From Bacteroidales bacterium (GTDB lineage Bacteria > Bacteroidota > Bacteroidia > Bacteroidales > JAFGUD01), in NCBI GenBank assembly GCA_016936595.1, contig JAFGXO010000224.1, positions 1-39,827 on the forward strand: DNA of 39,827 nt, in the 5' to 3' direction. The notes under the pieces are model-generated. The model had not been told where the DNA came from. It did not search any database and worked only from the letters and a program-made list of their open reading frames with translations. Shown here piece by piece: positions 1-8,550 of the stretch; the first letter of the stretch is position 1, and each line of letters begins with the position of its first letter. The position numbers and the translations under genes were made by a program.

Positions 1-1
1 A

Positions 2-712
2 CCAACAGCAAGCGGTTTGTTTAAAAAAGTAAATTCCAACACCGGCGAAAACGACGAATTAAACATTGTTACTATTGTTAGAAATGAGTTTCATAAAATA
101 ACAGAAGAACACCCCAAAATTATAGAAAAAATAAAAGAATTGCCCAACAGAACTAAAACTGCAAAAGCATCAGAGGCAGAAAATACAGTAGTGTTGAGAA
201 AAAAAGGATTGTCGTTATTTGCAATTTTTGCCGAACAAACAGATTATAAATTTAATGTTGAAATTAAGAGTTTTGCAGAACTTTTTGACAATGTAAAATG
301 CAATTTTAATGAGCCAAAACAAAAACTTTCAGCAAATTTCTGGGAAAAATACGAACTTATAAAAAAACATAGAACAAAACACAAAGCCCCAAAAAGCGAA
401 AAATCTTTTGAAATTCAGGCAATAAACAGCTTAAATAGCTTATTAAAAGCCAAAAAAACAGATCTTAATCAGCAAACCGTTTCATTTATCAACTCTTTGT
501 TAAAAGATTTGAAGAAATATAAAACATTGTCAACCTACACATTACGCTCGCTTGTATTGCCCGAAAAAAAGAAAAATGCTTATGAAGTTTTAATTGAAAA
601 TATAAATATTTTAAGAGACAAAATTGGTGAAGACTATCTGGAAAAAACTTTGCAAAAAAATGTAAATGTTGATGATGATATTATAATTGCAGTAGAAAAT
701 ATCAGAAATTAA
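2..712 (+). CDS. C-terminal fragment of a SNF2/DEAD-type helicase (5' truncated by window edge)
   Basis: The reading frame is open from the first base, so this is the tail of a longer gene; the TTG at 17 is probably not a start. The visible 237 residues are soluble, Lys-rich and mostly helical. The stretch around residues 25-60 (ending in LPNRTKTAK), followed by a short beta-rich segment and a helical end, resembles the C-terminal region of large helicases that carry a phospholipase D-like nuclease domain upstream. No helicase motif lies inside the window, so this assignment is by tail resemblance only. It ends about 110 bp before the convergent tRNA. Such helicases often sit in accessory or defence loci, but nothing beside it supports that here. 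It could instead be an unrelated helical protein. Confidence 0.5.
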   Translation, partial: PTASGLFKKVNSNTGENDELNIVTIVRNEFHKITEEHPKIIEKIKELPNRTKTAKASEAENTVVLRKKGLSLFAIFAEQTDYKFNVEIKSFAELFDNVKCNFNEPKQKLSANFWEKYELIKKHRTKHKAPKSEKSFEIQAINSLNSLLKAKKTDLNQQTVSFINSLLKDLKKYKTLSTYTLRSLVLPEKKKNAYEVLIENINILRDKIGEDYLEKTLQKNVNVDDDIIIAVENIRN

Positions 713-775
713 ACTAAATAAATAAACTTGTGAACAAGATTATTAAAATATCTTTGCGTTTGTATGCAAACGTAA

Positions 776-808
776 AACAAAAAAACTCTCACATTGCTGT
801 AAGAGTTT
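776..808 (-). terminator. Rho-independent terminator of the CAU tRNA
   Basis: On the minus strand, just after the tRNA 3' end, AAACTCT (808-802) pairs with AGAGTTT (789-783) around a 12-nt loop. A run of T follows (complement of the A-run at about 776-785). Confidence 0.75.
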
Positions 809-819
809 GATTATTATTG

Positions 820-893
820 TGGTCCCACTAGGGCTTGAACCTAGGACCCCCTGATTATGAGTCAGGTGCTCTAACCAGCTGAGCTATGGGACC
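820..893 (-). tRNA. tRNA with CAU anticodon (tRNA-Ile2 or elongator tRNA-Met)
   Basis: The minus strand folds into a full cloverleaf. The acceptor stem is GGTCCCA/TGGGACC, the D-stem GCTC/GAGC, and the anticodon arm CCTGA-CTCATAA-TCAGG with anticodon CAT. The T-arm is CTAGG-TTCAAGC-CCTAG and the discriminator is A at 820. CCA is not encoded. The lack of initiator features (mismatched first pair, GGG/CCC anticodon stem) excludes tRNA-fMet. The acceptor stem with C4 and C5 paired to G resembles the E. coli Ile2 tRNA that TilS modifies with lysidine more than it resembles elongator Met, so I lean to Ile2, but sequence alone does not settle it. It has its own promoter and terminator. Confidence 0.93.
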
Positions 894-924
894 CAATTGA
901 ATCGTCATTCAATTTTTAGAGCTG

Positions 925-953
925 CAAAGATATAATTTTTTTATTTTAGCCAA
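925..953 (-). promoter_or_regulatory. Bacteroidota-type promoter of the tRNA
   Basis: On the minus strand there is TATCTTTG (932-925), a match to the -7 consensus TAnnTTTG. TTG (953-951), within TTTTTGG, lies 18 nt upstream as the -33 box. The expected transcription start is about 25 nt before the tRNA 5' end. Confidence 0.65.
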
Positions 954-977
954 AAATTTTTTTAAAATATTTTTAAT

Positions 978-1604
978 ATGAGCTTCAAAAATAAATTTAA
1001 AAACATAATATTCGACCTTGGTGGGGTTCTAATTGACCTGAACGAATCAAAAACAATAGACTGTTTTGGAGGTGCAAATATTTCTTCTTTTTATACTAAA
1101 AAACTTAATCCGGCCTATGTTTCGCTTGCTCAAAGCTTTGAAACCGGCGAAATTTCTGCCGATCAATTCAGAAATGGCGTTAGTAATTTATTTAACCTGA
1201 AAATATCAAAGGCAAAATTTGATATATGTTGGAATGCTATGGTTGGAAACATGCCTACTCATAGAATTGAAATGTTACTAAAAGTTCGCGAAAATTTTAA
1301 AATTTATGCTTTAAGCAACACAAATATAATTCATTATCAGCATTTTACAAAATTTGATTCATGGGAACCTAAACTATTTAACGGCGTATATTTATCGCAT
1401 CAATTAAAAATGCGAAAACCCGATAAAGCTATTTTTGAATTTGTTTTAAACGAAAATAATTTAAAACCCGAAGAAACTTTTTTTGTTGATGACATTTACG
1501 AAAACATCGAAGCAGCTAATAAATTGGGTATTTTTGGTCATCATGTTAAAGGCGAAATTCTAAATTTATTTAAAGAGCTTTTAGATATAAACATAAAAAT
1601 TTAG
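978..1604 (+). CDS. HAD-family hydrolase, YihX-like sugar phosphatase
   Basis: 208 residues, normal for subfamily IA HAD phosphatases. Motif I is FDLGGVLID with nucleophile Asp13. The +2 position is Gly rather than the general-acid Asp, as in YihX-type enzymes (glucose-1-phosphate phosphatase). Motif II is LSNTN near residue 119, motif III the Lys in KMRKPDKAIF near 148, and motif IV FVDDIYENI near 170. The family is cytosolic and removes phosphate from small metabolites; the substrate cannot be read from sequence. ATG at 978 is the first start in frame and gives the intact motif I. It stands alone between the minus-strand tRNA and the convergent VOC gene and ends inside a shared hairpin. No clear promoter was seen. 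Confidence 0.9.
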   Translation: MSFKNKFKNIIFDLGGVLIDLNESKTIDCFGGANISSFYTKKLNPAYVSLAQSFETGEISADQFRNGVSNLFNLKISKAKFDICWNAMVGNMPTHRIEMLLKVRENFKIYALSNTNIIHYQHFTKFDSWEPKLFNGVYLSHQLKMRKPDKAIFEFVLNENNLKPEETFFVDDIYENIEAANKLGIFGHHVKGEILNLFKELLDINIKI

Positions 1605-1631
1605 CCCTAAAAATACTAATTTCAGGGCTAA
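1601..1631. terminator. Hairpin between convergent HAD and VOC genes
   Basis: TTAGCCCT (1601-1608) pairs perfectly with AGGGCTAA (1624-1631) around a 15-nt loop. It includes the HAD stop codon. The T-run is better for the minus strand (five T after the stem), so it probably terminates the metG-SDR-SDR-VOC transcript as well. Confidence 0.6.
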
Positions 1632-1642
1632 TTATAAAAATA

Positions 1643-2701
1643 TTAATCTTTCTTTCGTGCTAATTTTAGAGCATTTGTAATAAAACGAGGTAAAGGTTTT
1701 TCGGGATTTCTTTTTCGCAGGTTAATGTACCAACCTATTTTTTTAATCACGGGTATTTTATGAGTTTCAACAAATTCGATAAGAGTACCGTCGGGATCTT
1801 CGATGTAAGTAAAATGACCGGCAGCTTCGCCCATATCAAAAGAGTTTGCACTGTCAACAGTGAATGAGTGCCCTAATTTTTGGCACTTTTCGCCTAATTC
1901 TTTCATTCCGGTGATGTCGTAACACAAGTGAATAAAGCCTAATTCGCCCCAGAAACGATTTTCGTAAATTTTACGAGGCTCACGTCCTTTTACTTGAACA
2001 AGTTCAATTTCGCTTGATTTAAACACTGCACTAAAGTGCCCTTTACGAGGTTCGCTGTGTCGTAATAAAACGCGTCTAAATTCATTTTCGCCACCTGAAA
2101 TTCCGGCAAAATCATCAAACTTAGCAGTTTTGTCATAAACAATTGTATTGTAACCTAAAATTTCAGAGTAAAATTTAATAGATTTATCAATATCGCTTAC
2201 GCCAACAACGGCTCCGGCAACTCCTCCGGTAGGATAATTTTCATTATTATACCAATCATCAAATAATGCTAATTCAAAGATATTATTGTAAGGATCTTTA
2301 ACATAAAAATGCTCTTTTCCTTCTGGGTCGGTAACAATTTGGGTTAAAAAATTTGTTCCACGATTTTTTAAAAAGTCAAAAGCTGTTCTAGCATCAGGCA
2401 TTTTAATTTTGGTAATAAAAATACCCAAATCACCGAGCTGAACTTCAAAAGCCGGTGGTTGAGGGTCTTTACTTTTATATTGCCATACTTCAAAACCGCC
2501 ACCTCCTTTTAAGTTAAAAGCTAATATAGCGTGTCTTGACTGTGGTTGTCCTCCGGTATATGGAAGCATTAATTTTGCCTCGGCAGCTTCTTCAAAAATA
2601 GGCACATCAAAGCCAAAATTTTGTCTATACCATTTCCATGCTTCGTGAACATTTTTTACGCCCACCCCCATTTGTTGAATTCCTGAAATAATTATACTCA
2701 T
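1643..2701 (-). CDS. Two-domain VOC (glyoxalase/dioxygenase-fold) protein
   Basis: 352 residues with two vicinal-oxygen-chelate repeats. The first is about residues 5-150, from GIQQMGVGVKNV to the EL pair of FELALFDDW. The second is about residues 160-315, from AGAVVGVSDID to LIEFVE. Both repeats end with the family's PxGxxxEL/F-like strand (DPYNNIFELA, DPDGTLIEFV), which carries a metal-ligand Glu. The remaining 35 residues are basic. The superfamily covers glyoxalase I, extradiol dioxygenases and isomerases; no closer function is recognisable. The ATG overlaps the upstream SDR stop by one base (TAATG), so the pair is translationally coupled. It is last in the minus-strand unit headed by metG. 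The SDR neighbours suggest action on a small oxidised or carbonyl compound, which is inference only. Confidence 0.8.
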   Translation of the reverse strand: MSIIISGIQQMGVGVKNVHEAWKWYRQNFGFDVPIFEEAAEAKLMLPYTGGQPQSRHAILAFNLKGGGGFEVWQYKSKDPQPPAFEVQLGDLGIFITKIKMPDARTAFDFLKNRGTNFLTQIVTDPEGKEHFYVKDPYNNIFELALFDDWYNNENYPTGGVAGAVVGVSDIDKSIKFYSEILGYNTIVYDKTAKFDDFAGISGGENEFRRVLLRHSEPRKGHFSAVFKSSEIELVQVKGREPRKIYENRFWGELGFIHLCYDITGMKELGEKCQKLGHSFTVDSANSFDMGEAAGHFTYIEDPDGTLIEFVETHKIPVIKKIGWYINLRKRNPEKPLPRFITNALKLARKKD

Positions 2702-3495
2702 TACGTTGGTTTTATCTTGTTAACAATCATATTAAAAATAAATGGTAGTCTGCGTTTTACAAAAAGCATTGCTAATTCTGAGCCACCAACAGCCATCTCT
2801 TTTTTATTTTTATTTATTCCTTTTATTATTTTTTTGGCACATTTTTCTACACTTATTCCGGAATCCTGACCATCGTCCATTTTTCCGTATTTTGTGCCGT
2901 TTTTTGTTAAAGCATTTTTTGAAACATCTGTTTTTACCCTACCGGGTAACACAACCGAAACATTTATATTATATTTTTTTACCTCAAAATATAAAGTTTC
3001 GTAAAATCCATGTAAAGCATGTTTTGAGGCAGAATAAGCCGACCTAAGCGGAAATCCGAATGCTCCAACAATACTGCTTACAGCCAAAATATAACCCGAT
3101 TTTTGTTCTATCATTTTGGGCAAAACAAGTTTGGTTAATGTTATGCTTCCAAAATAATTCACTTCCATTATTCTCCTGTCAACTGAAATATCTGTTTCGT
3201 AACTAAAGGCTCTTTGACTTATTCCTCCGTTATTAACCAAGATATCAACATTTTTTATTTTTGAAAAAACATTTTCGGTTGCAGAAATAATTTCTTCGGG
3301 ATTACTTAAATCAATTTTTTGAATAATACATTTTGCCCCATTTTGCTCACATTCAAACTTAACTTTTTCTAATTCAATAACATTTCGTGCCGATAAAACT
3401 ATGGTAGTGTTATATTTAGACATTTCAACAGATAGCCCTCTCCCGATTCCGGATGATGCACCTGTTATCCAAATATTTTTATTATTTATCTTCAC
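2701..3495 (-). CDS. Short-chain dehydrogenase/reductase (SDR) 1
   Basis: 264 residues, classical SDR length. The NAD(P)-binding TGASSGIG motif is at residues 11-18, NNGG near 88 (a variant of NNAG), the catalytic Ser in VSSIVG near 142, and YSASK near 155. A helical insert after the active site (KNALTKNGTKYGK) and a basic hydrophobic C-terminus are shared in outline with the neighbouring SDR, so the two are probably tandem paralogues resembling the DHRS7 group. The C-terminal tail may associate with membrane. It is followed with a one-base overlap by the VOC gene and preceded by SDR 2 after 31 bp. The substrate is unknown. Confidence 0.88.
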   Translation of the reverse strand: MKINNKNIWITGASSGIGRGLSVEMSKYNTTIVLSARNVIELEKVKFECEQNGAKCIIQKIDLSNPEEIISATENVFSKIKNVDILVNNGGISQRAFSYETDISVDRRIMEVNYFGSITLTKLVLPKMIEQKSGYILAVSSIVGAFGFPLRSAYSASKHALHGFYETLYFEVKKYNINVSVVLPGRVKTDVSKNALTKNGTKYGKMDDGQDSGISVEKCAKKIIKGINKNKKEMAVGGSELAMLFVKRRLPFIFNMIVNKIKPT

Positions 3496-3526
3496 TTTAT
3501 TAAATTTAAATATTAATATTTTTTTA

Positions 3527-4354
3527 TTACCATTTTGGAAGCGGACTATCCGCCTCTTTAGATATTCCTTTGTAAAGTTGTTTATGCGTCCACCAAGGGA
3601 AAAATTTATTTAGTGTCCAAGAGGCTTTACCCATTAGATTTAAAATTTGAACCTTTTTCTTGCGTCTGATGGCTTTTAAAATTTTAACTGCAACTTCTTC
3701 GGCAGTCATCATTTTTTCTTCGTGTCGAGGCGTATTTCCTTGTTCAGTGCCATCTCCAAGTAATGCATGTTTACGAATTTCACTTTCAGTAAACCCGGGG
3801 TGTGTAATTAGCACATGTAGTCCTCTTTTAATATTTTCTATTCTAAGGGTTGTTAAAAAGCCGAACATAGCGTATTTAGATGAACTATAGGCTGTTCGGG
3901 CGGGAAGTGGAGTAAAACCGGAAACAGAAGAAACGCCAACAATACTTCCTTTTTGTTTTAAAATGTGTTCAAGAGCAAAACGTGTACAATAAACAGTTCC
4001 CATAAAATTTATGTTCATTACTTTTTCAAACACATTTAAATCGAGTTCATCAAACATTGCTCTCATTGATATTCCGGCATTATTTACAAGAATATCAATT
4101 TTACCAAATTTATTTATAGTTGTTTTTATTAAATTTTCTGCATCTTCAATTTTAGAAACATCAGTTTTAACCGCAATGCATTGAACATTAAAACTTTCGA
4201 TTACTTTAGCAACATCGTATAATTTTTCTATACTTCGTGCAGCTATAACAACATTTGCTCCTTGTTTGGCGGCTTCAATAGAAAGAGCTTTTCCTATTCC
4301 GGTAGATGCTCCTGTAATAATGATTACTTTTTTGTTAAAAAAATTTTCTTTCAT
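3527..4354 (-). CDS. Short-chain dehydrogenase/reductase (SDR) 2
   Basis: 275 residues. TGASTGIG is near residues 15-22, NNAGIS near 93-98, the catalytic Ser in VSSVSG near 145 and YSSSK near 159, so all classical SDR residues are present. It has the same post-catalytic insert as SDR 1 (KHALLGDGTEQG) and a Trp-rich, basic C-terminus (KASWTLNKFFPWW) that could sit at a membrane surface. Its ATG follows the metG stop by 26 bp with no terminator between them, so it is probably cotranscribed with metG. The substrate is unknown. Confidence 0.88.
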   Translation of the reverse strand: MKENFFNKKVIIITGASTGIGKALSIEAAKQGANVVIAARSIEKLYDVAKVIESFNVQCIAVKTDVSKIEDAENLIKTTINKFGKIDILVNNAGISMRAMFDELDLNVFEKVMNINFMGTVYCTRFALEHILKQKGSIVGVSSVSGFTPLPARTAYSSSKYAMFGFLTTLRIENIKRGLHVLITHPGFTESEIRKHALLGDGTEQGNTPRHEEKMMTAEEVAVKILKAIRRKKKVQILNLMGKASWTLNKFFPWWTHKQLYKGISKEADSPLPKW

Positions 4355-4380
4355 GATTAAAAAAATGATAACTTTATAAA

Positions 4381-6420
4381 TTAACTAATACAACTACCAT
4401 TATCAACATCTTTATCGGGTGTTAAAAATGATAAATTTTCGTTTAAGTTTTCGGCCATTAAAAGCATTCCTTCAGAAATAATACCTCTAATTTTTCGAGG
4501 TTCAAGGTTTGCTAACATTGTTATTTTTTTTCCTATAATTTCTTCGGGTTTATAATGTTCGGCAATTCCGGCTACTACTGTTCTTTGATCTAATCCTGTA
4601 TCTACTTTTAACTTTAATAGTTTTTTTGTTTTGGGTACTTTTTCAGCTTCTAAAACTGTTGCAATTCTTATATCTAACTTTTGAAAATCCTCATAATCGA
4701 TATTATTTTTTAGCGGGATTTTTTGTTTTTCTTCGTTTTGGTTTTCTAATTTAGTTTTATTTAATTTTTCAAGCTGTAAGTCAATCATTTCATCGGTAAT
4801 TTGTTCAAACAATAATTCAGGTTTATCAAGTTGCACTCCTGAGATTAACAAGTTAGTATTTCCTATATAATCCCACTCTATATCTCCTTGATATTTAACC
4901 ATTTGTCGGATTTTTTTGGCAGTAAATGGTAAAAAAGGTTCCATTAATAGCCCCAAATTAGCAACTATTTGCAAACCAATATTTAAGATTGTTTTTACAC
5001 TTTCAATATCAGTTTTAGCTAATTTCCAAGGCTCTGTATCGGCAAAATATTTATTACCCAAACGAGCTAAATCCATAGCAAAATATTGAGCTTCTCTAAT
5101 TCGGTATAATTCAAGACTTTCTGTTACTTTTTCGCGAATTATTTTTATTTGTGTTAATACCTCATTATCGTATTCAGTTAAATTATTTCGTTCGGGAATG
5201 ATCCCTTCAAAATATTTTTTTGTTAGCACCAAAGCCCTGTTAATAAAGTTCCCTAAATCGGCAACAAGCTCTTTATTATTTCTATTTTGAAAATCTTTCC
5301 ATGTAAAGTTATTATCCTTATTTTCAGGAGCATTAACTGTTAACACATATCTCAAAACATCTTGTTTATCTTTAAAATCGTCAAGATATTCGTGTAACCA
5401 AACCGCCCAATTACGCGATGTTGAAATTTTATCGTCTTCAAGATTTAAAAATGAATTTGCCGGAACATTTTCGGGCAAAATGTAAGTTCCTTCGGCTTTT
5501 AGCATCACCGGAAAAATTATAGCATGAAAAACGATATTGTCTTTTCCAATAAAATGGATAAGTTTTGAATCTTTATCTTTCCAATATTTTTCCCAATCGT
5601 TTGTTAATTCTTTTGTTGCCGAAATATAGCCAATGGGAGCATCAAACCAAACATAAAGCACTTTTCCTTCGGCTCCCTCAACAGGCACTGGAACGCCCCA
5701 ATCTAAATCTCTGGTAACTGCACGCGGACGTAATCCCATTTTTATCCACGAGCTAACTTGTTGCACTACATTTTGTCGCCAATCGTCTTTATGTTCTTTT
5801 GTTACCCAATTTTCGATAAAATCCGAATATTTATCTAATGGCAAATACCAGTGTTTAGTTGATTTTACAATTGGTTTTGTGCCTGAAAAAACAGAAACAG
5901 GATTAATCAAATCTGTTCCACTGAGTGAAGTTCCACATTTTTCGCATTGGTCACCGTAAGCTTTTTCGTAACCACAATGCGGACAAGTTCCGGTAACATA
6001 TCTATCAGCTATAAATTGGTTTGCTTTTTCATCAAAAAGCTGTTCTGAATCTTGTTCTAAAAATTCATTTTTTTGATATAATGTTTTAAAGAATTCAGAT
6101 GCAGTTTCGTAATGAGTTTTTGAAGTTGTACGTGAATAAATATCAAAAGAAATACCAAAATCAGAAAAAGCTTTTTTATTCATAGAATGGTAATAATCAA
6201 CTACTTGCTGAGGAGTTTTACCTTCTTTTTTTGCTCTTAATGTAATTGGAACTCCATGTTCATCAGAACCACAAATGTATAAAACGTCTTTTTTTCTTAA
6301 TCGCAAATATCTAACATAAATATCAGCAGGAACATATACCCCGGCAAGGTGCCCTATGTGAACCGGACCGTTAGAATAGGGTAGGGCAGCAGTAACTAAA
6401 TATCGTTTAAATTCTTTCAT
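4381..6420 (-). CDS. metG: Methionyl-tRNA synthetase with C-terminal tRNA-binding domain
   Basis: 679 residues. The enzyme charges elongator and initiator tRNA-Met. The class I signature HIGH is at residues 21-24. A zinc knuckle has Cys146, Cys149, Cys159 and Cys162. The KMSKS loop appears as KISTS at 331-335, the form usual in this phylum. The anticodon-binding helical domain follows. After a Lys/Glu linker (about 545-570), an EMAP/Trbp111-like OB-fold starts near 574 ([18 protein letters not shown]) and runs to the end, as in dimeric MetRS. ATG at 6420 gives a normal N-terminus ([17 protein letters not shown]). A good promoter lies 24-54 bp upstream and the SDR-SDR-VOC genes follow. Confidence 0.98.
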   Translation of the reverse strand: MKEFKRYLVTAALPYSNGPVHIGHLAGVYVPADIYVRYLRLRKKDVLYICGSDEHGVPITLRAKKEGKTPQQVVDYYHSMNKKAFSDFGISFDIYSRTTSKTHYETASEFFKTLYQKNEFLEQDSEQLFDEKANQFIADRYVTGTCPHCGYEKAYGDQCEKCGTSLSGTDLINPVSVFSGTKPIVKSTKHWYLPLDKYSDFIENWVTKEHKDDWRQNVVQQVSSWIKMGLRPRAVTRDLDWGVPVPVEGAEGKVLYVWFDAPIGYISATKELTNDWEKYWKDKDSKLIHFIGKDNIVFHAIIFPVMLKAEGTYILPENVPANSFLNLEDDKISTSRNWAVWLHEYLDDFKDKQDVLRYVLTVNAPENKDNNFTWKDFQNRNNKELVADLGNFINRALVLTKKYFEGIIPERNNLTEYDNEVLTQIKIIREKVTESLELYRIREAQYFAMDLARLGNKYFADTEPWKLAKTDIESVKTILNIGLQIVANLGLLMEPFLPFTAKKIRQMVKYQGDIEWDYIGNTNLLISGVQLDKPELLFEQITDEMIDLQLEKLNKTKLENQNEEKQKIPLKNNIDYEDFQKLDIRIATVLEAEKVPKTKKLLKLKVDTGLDQRTVVAGIAEHYKPEEIIGKKITMLANLEPRKIRGIISEGMLLMAENLNENLSFLTPDKDVDNGSCIS

Positions 6421-6443
6421 TTTTATATCAATGTTTTAACCTT

Positions 6444-6474
6444 CAAAAGTATATGTTTTTAAATAAAATGCAAA
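6444..6474 (-). promoter_or_regulatory. Bacteroidota-type promoter of metG
   Basis: Minus strand: TACTTTTG (6451-6444) matches TAnnTTTG exactly. TTTG (6474-6471) lies 19 nt upstream, the preferred spacing. The predicted leader before the metG ATG is short, about 15-20 nt. Confidence 0.7.
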
Positions 6475-6555
6475 ATTTATATTTAAACCAAAAATTTTCT
6501 TTTTATATTATATTGAATTTTTGCATTTTACAACATAATTCAACAAAGTTATTAA

Positions 6556-6582
6556 CAAAAAAAGCCCAAAATAATCAGGCTT
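6556..6582 (-). terminator. Rho-independent terminator of nadA
   Basis: Minus strand: AAGCC (6582-6578) pairs with GGCTT (6566-6562) across an 11-nt loop. A run of seven T follows (complement of A-run 6557-6563). It lies 20 bp after the nadA stop. Confidence 0.65.
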
Positions 6583-6602
6583 CATATATTTTTTTTAAAA
6601 AT

Positions 6603-7547
6603 CTACTTAATTAGACCTAATTTTATGCTCATATCTAACATTCTTTTAATAGGCAGTGCTGCTTTTTTTATTAATTCACTGTCCATAAAAATTTCAAACT
6701 GCTCATTTTCAAGAGCTTGTAATACTTTTTCAACAGTATGCTTTTTCATATTAAAACAAATACTTTTGTCAAGATTTTGTACCGGAGGCAGCGGAATAAA
6801 TTCTTTTTCACTTGTTTGTTTTTTTAAAGTGTGAATAACACCGGGTTCAGTTGCAATAATAAACTGTTTCTTATCGCTTTCTACTGCGTATTTTATTATT
6901 TTTGAAGTTGAACCTATTAAATCAGCCAACAAAAGAACCGGCTTATTTGCCTCAGGGTGAGCTAATACAACAGCTTCAGGAAATTTTAACTTTAATGCTT
7001 TTAATTTTTCGGCCGAAAAATTTTCATGAACCGGACAATTTCCGTCCCAAATAACCATTTCATTATTAACAAATGATTTAACAAACGCCCCCAGATTTTT
7101 ATCCGGTCCGAATAAAATTTTTGTTCCCGGATCAAATGACTTTACCATATCTACAGCATTTGAGGAGGTGCAAATTAAATCGCTCATTGCTTTAATTTCG
7201 GCAGTGCTGTTAACGTAGTTAACAATAACATGATCAGGATATTGTTCTTTCATTTTTTTTAATCCGGCACCACTCATACTATCAGCAAGCGGGCAGCCTG
7301 ATTTAATATCCGGAATTAAAACTTTTTTATTAGGTGAAATTATTTTTGCTGTTTCAGCCATAAAATGCACTCCGGCAAAAACAATAATATCGGCATCTGT
7401 AACACTTGCTTTACGAGCAAGTTCTAAACTATCGCCAACATAATCTGCAATGTCTTGTATTTCTCCATCAACATAGTAATGAGCTAAGATAATTGCATTT
7501 TTTTTCTGTTTAAGATCAAATATTTTTTTTTTGATTTGAGTATCCAT
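6603..7547 (-). CDS. nadA: Quinolinate synthase
   Basis: 314 residues, the short NadA form. The enzyme condenses iminoaspartate with dihydroxyacetone phosphate to quinolinate in NAD synthesis, using a [4Fe-4S] cluster. The three expected ligands are visible: Cys85 (IKSGCPLADS), Cys171 (DGNCPVHE) and Cys264 (SICFNMKKHT). The substrate-binding CTSSN is at 126-130, and HYY (23-25) and HP (197-198) are conserved family positions. It is not next to nadB or nadC. It is transcribed alone, away from the 535-bp intergenic region, and has its own terminator. No convincing TAnnTTTG box was found upstream. Confidence 0.97.
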   Translation of the reverse strand: MDTQIKKKIFDLKQKKNAIILAHYYVDGEIQDIADYVGDSLELARKASVTDADIIVFAGVHFMAETAKIISPNKKVLIPDIKSGCPLADSMSGAGLKKMKEQYPDHVIVNYVNSTAEIKAMSDLICTSSNAVDMVKSFDPGTKILFGPDKNLGAFVKSFVNNEMVIWDGNCPVHENFSAEKLKALKLKFPEAVVLAHPEANKPVLLLADLIGSTSKIIKYAVESDKKQFIIATEPGVIHTLKKQTSEKEFIPLPPVQNLDKSICFNMKKHTVEKVLQALENEQFEIFMDSELIKKAALPIKRMLDMSIKLGLIK

Positions 7548-8082
7548 TTCTTTTTATTTTTAATTAATTAGTTTAAATAAAATATAATAAGAATAAGAAG
7601 GCTGTTAATATGTGCAAAAAAAATATATAGATATTTTGGAATTGTAAAAAAGCCTTTTTATTCACGGTTTATTAACAAGTGCAAGATGTTTAAATCATTG
7701 TAAAATAGAAATATAATGTTTTTAGTTGATTTTGTTGAAAACAAATTATGTTGACAAAAATAAGAAAATATACTTGTAAATCTATGTGTAAACTCGGTTT
7801 AAATTTTTGTATAGACAAGAATAACTTTGTGAATATTGCTATTTTTCTTATTTTCTTCAAAGTTGTTAGATAATACCAGCAATATTTTAACCGTTAATCA
7901 ACATTATTGTTTATAATTATTTTATTGCTAAAGTACTGTATATCAGTATAATATATTTTAGTTATATTCTTATCTATCTATTTATTAGGCTGTTAATTTT
8001 GTTAATAACCTTATAATAATATACTTTTATCAAAATTTTTTTTAGTTTAAAAACCTGTTTATTAACCACTTAATTATTTTAT
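7548..8082. other. 535-bp A+T-rich divergent intergenic region with repeated TTATTAAC motifs
   Basis: No plausible gene of either strand lies between nadA (-) and rpiB (+). The region holds short repeated words: GTTTATTAAC at 7667-7676 and 8057-8066, the reverse complement GTTAATAA at 8001-8008, and GGCTGTTAAT at 7600-7609 and 7988-7997. Two near matches to the DnaA box TTATNCACA are present: TTATTCACG at 7658-7666 (+) and TGTGAATAT at 7828-7836 (reverse orientation). One end contains the probable rpiB promoter. The rest is unexplained. It could be long 5' leaders, a regulatory region or a replication-related site. Confidence 0.5.
7998..8029 (+). promoter_or_regulatory. Probable promoter of rpiB
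   Basis: TTTG at 7998-8001, then 20 nt, then TACTTTTA at 8022-8029 (TAnnTTTG with a final A). It lies about 54 bp before the rpiB ATG. Confidence 0.4.
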
Positions 8083-8520
8083 ATGAAATACAAATTAGCA
8101 ATGGCTTCCGATCATGCCGGTTATGAATTAAAATTGCAATTAATAGATTATTTAAAAGAAAAAGGTCATGTAATAGAAGATTTTGGTACTTATTCTACCG
8201 AAAGCAGCGATTATCCTGATTTTGCACATCCTATGGCTATTGCAGTTGAAACTGGAAAAGCAGATTTTGGAATAAGTTTATGTGGTTCAGGAAATGGAAT
8301 TAATATGACTGCTAATAAGCATCAAGAAATACGATCTGCATTATGTTGGATTCCTGAATTAGCGTCTTTAGCTCGTTTACACAATAATGCAAATGTTTGT
8401 GCTTTACCTGCTCGTTTTATTTCTTTTTATCTTGCAAAAGAAATTGTTGATGCTTTTCTTTCAACAGATTTTGAAGGTGGTCGTCATATAGCTCGTGTAA
8501 ATAAAATGAAATTAAGTTAA
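8083..8520 (+). CDS. rpiB: Ribose-5-phosphate isomerase B
   Basis: 145 residues, usual for the RpiB/LacAB family. The enzyme interconverts ribose 5-phosphate and ribulose 5-phosphate in the pentose phosphate pathway. Conserved elements are ASDHAGYELK (Asp10, His11), the active-site Cys67 in CGSGNGINMTANK, and the HNNANV block with His100 that handles ring opening and phosphate binding. The family's common CGTGIGM is CGSGNGI here. ATG at 8083 is the natural start. The downstream Rrf2 gene has its own promoter, so rpiB may be monocistronic. No strong terminator was seen after it. Confidence 0.96.
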   Translation: MKYKLAMASDHAGYELKLQLIDYLKEKGHVIEDFGTYSTESSDYPDFAHPMAIAVETGKADFGISLCGSGNGINMTANKHQEIRSALCWIPELASLARLHNNANVCALPARFISFYLAKEIVDAFLSTDFEGGRHIARVNKMKLS

Positions 8521-8550
8521 TAACTTTCATAGATTACATTATTTTAATTA

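Noticed and set aside
728-772. Plus-strand promoter-like pair TTG...TATCTTTG (728-756) and hairpin CGTTTG/CAAACG (757-772)
   Set aside because: It would transcribe antisense through the tRNA and its terminator with no gene until 978, and the hairpin lacks a T-run; chance is likely in this composition.
8083-8520. LacA/LacB galactose-6-phosphate isomerase instead of RpiB
   Set aside because: A single full-length gene with the RpiB Cys and His pattern and no lac neighbours.
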